The notes under the pieces: model-generated
What the model was told of the DNA's origin: nothing
The model's database searches: none
What the model saw: the letters and a program-made list of their open reading frames with translations, nothing else
Part shown: positions 63,549 through 64,000 of the stretch, in pieces
Numbering within the stretch: the first letter of the stretch is position 1
How the letters are laid out: each line of letters starts with the position of its first letter
Assembly (NCBI RefSeq): GCF_900447535.1
Contig: NZ_UFXX01000001.1
Location: forward strand, 620,001 to 684,000
Source of the DNA: Dermacoccus nishinomiyaensis
GTDB lineage: Bacteria; Actinomycetota; Actinomycetes; Actinomycetales; Dermatophilaceae
Direction of reading: 5' to 3'
DNA: 64,000 bases
Made by a program: the position numbers and the translations under genes

Positions 63549-64000
63549 ATGGCATCAACCTCCCCCACCAACGAGCCCAAGAAGTCGCGGTTCCGCCGCG
63601 GTTCGAGCGGCGGCGCCACGAAGGCCGACGGTGCGTCGAGCACGAGAGGCGAGGCCAAGGAGCCGGGCCGCTCCGCTCAGTTCCGTCAGGTGTTCGAGAC
63701 GGCGCGCGCCAACGACCCCGCGCTGCTGGCGTGGATGATCGGTGCGTTCGCGCTCGTGTTCGTGCTGCTGCTCATCATCGGCTTCAGTATCGGCCACCCG
63801 ATCTACCTCGGCATCATCGGCGTGCTGCTGGGTGTGCTCGCCGCACTGCTCGTGCTCGCCCGCCGCGCGAACACCGCGATCTACAAGTCGATCTCGGGTC
63901 AGCCGGGCGCGAGCGTCGCCGTCATGTCGTCGCTGCGCAAGGGCTGGTTCGTCGAGCAGGAGCCCGTCGGCGTCGACATGGGCCGCAACCGCCAGGTGCG
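63549..64000 (+). CDS. DUF4191 family membrane protein (partial)
   Basis: 150 codons are visible; the gene continues beyond the right edge. A charged N terminus is followed by FRQVFETARANDPALLAWMIGAFALVFVLLLIIGF and a second helix (YLGIIGVLLGVLAALLVLARRA), then SISGQPGASVAVMSSLRKGWFVEQEPVGVD, the DUF4191 signature. It corresponds to Rv2219, which also follows lipA. Function unknown. Confidence 0.87.
   Translation, partial: MASTSPTNEPKKSRFRRGSSGGATKADGASSTRGEAKEPGRSAQFRQVFETARANDPALLAWMIGAFALVFVLLLIIGFSIGHPIYLGIIGVLLGVLAALLVLARRANTAIYKSISGQPGASVAVMSSLRKGWFVEQEPVGVDMGRNRQV

Overview
The window is a high-GC actinobacterial chromosome segment. Codon use is strongly GC3-biased and GTG starts are common. 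Marker genes place it in Actinomycetota, probably Micrococcales: class II DAHP synthase, aa3/bcc respiratory genes with CtaF, Rv2175c-type DNA-binding protein, DUF3040, DUF3043, DUF4191 and DUF7455 proteins. The genus cannot be fixed from the sequence alone; a Dermacoccaceae or Intrasporangiaceae member is my guess. No rRNA, tRNA, CRISPR array or prophage was seen.

Left part (1-15 kb): a partial secreted beta-propeller-like protein, a decayed MazEF-type toxin-antitoxin pair, topoisomerase IV subunit A (parC), a duplicated 68-bp palindromic element, and a sucrase/ferredoxin-like protein. These are followed by a secreted protein, an AI-2E-family permease, a shortened HhH-GPD protein, a SatD-like regulator with a membrane protein, an MFS exporter overlapping topoisomerase IV subunit B (parE), and small DUF proteins. 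Centre-left (15.3-21.1 kb): an SOS mutagenesis operon (DUF6504 - SAV_6107 HEPN - dnaE2 - dinB) behind a perfect LexA box.

From 21.2 kb to the right edge, gene order and strand follow Mycobacterium tuberculosis Rv2173-Rv2219 closely: prenyl synthase, Rv2175c homologue, PASTA kinase (pknL), DAHP synthase, acyltransferase, SRPBCC protein, FadD15, DEDDh/GIY-YIG nuclease, trpD, ctaE-qcrCAB, ctaF-ctaD-ctaC, adenosine-kinase-like PfkB, erpA, gcvT, pepA, sucB, TIGR01777 epimerase, lipB, lipA and a DUF4191 protein. Local additions include two ROK sugar kinases with an EEP hydrolase, a LysM lytic transglycosylase, a Tat lipoprotein metallopeptidase, aat and a second Ser/Thr kinase. The respiratory block encodes nearly the whole menaquinol-to-oxygen branch (cytochrome bcc plus aa3 oxidase) but is split by a degenerate IS256-family element and other repeat debris (43.5-45.8 kb).

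The genes are packed into operons with ATGA/GTGA/TAATG overlaps: parE-MFS, dnaE2-dinB, the ROK pair with the EEP hydrolase, trpD-asnC, qcrA-qcrB, ctaC-ctaD-ctaF and pfkB-aat. Many first genes have a TANNNT hexamer 6-7 nt before the start codon and no Shine-Dalgarno sequence, which points to extensive leaderless translation. Lipoic-acid genes (lipB, lipA) sit beside the lipoyl-dependent sucB and near gcvT. The DNA-damage genes are concentrated between 8 and 21 kb.
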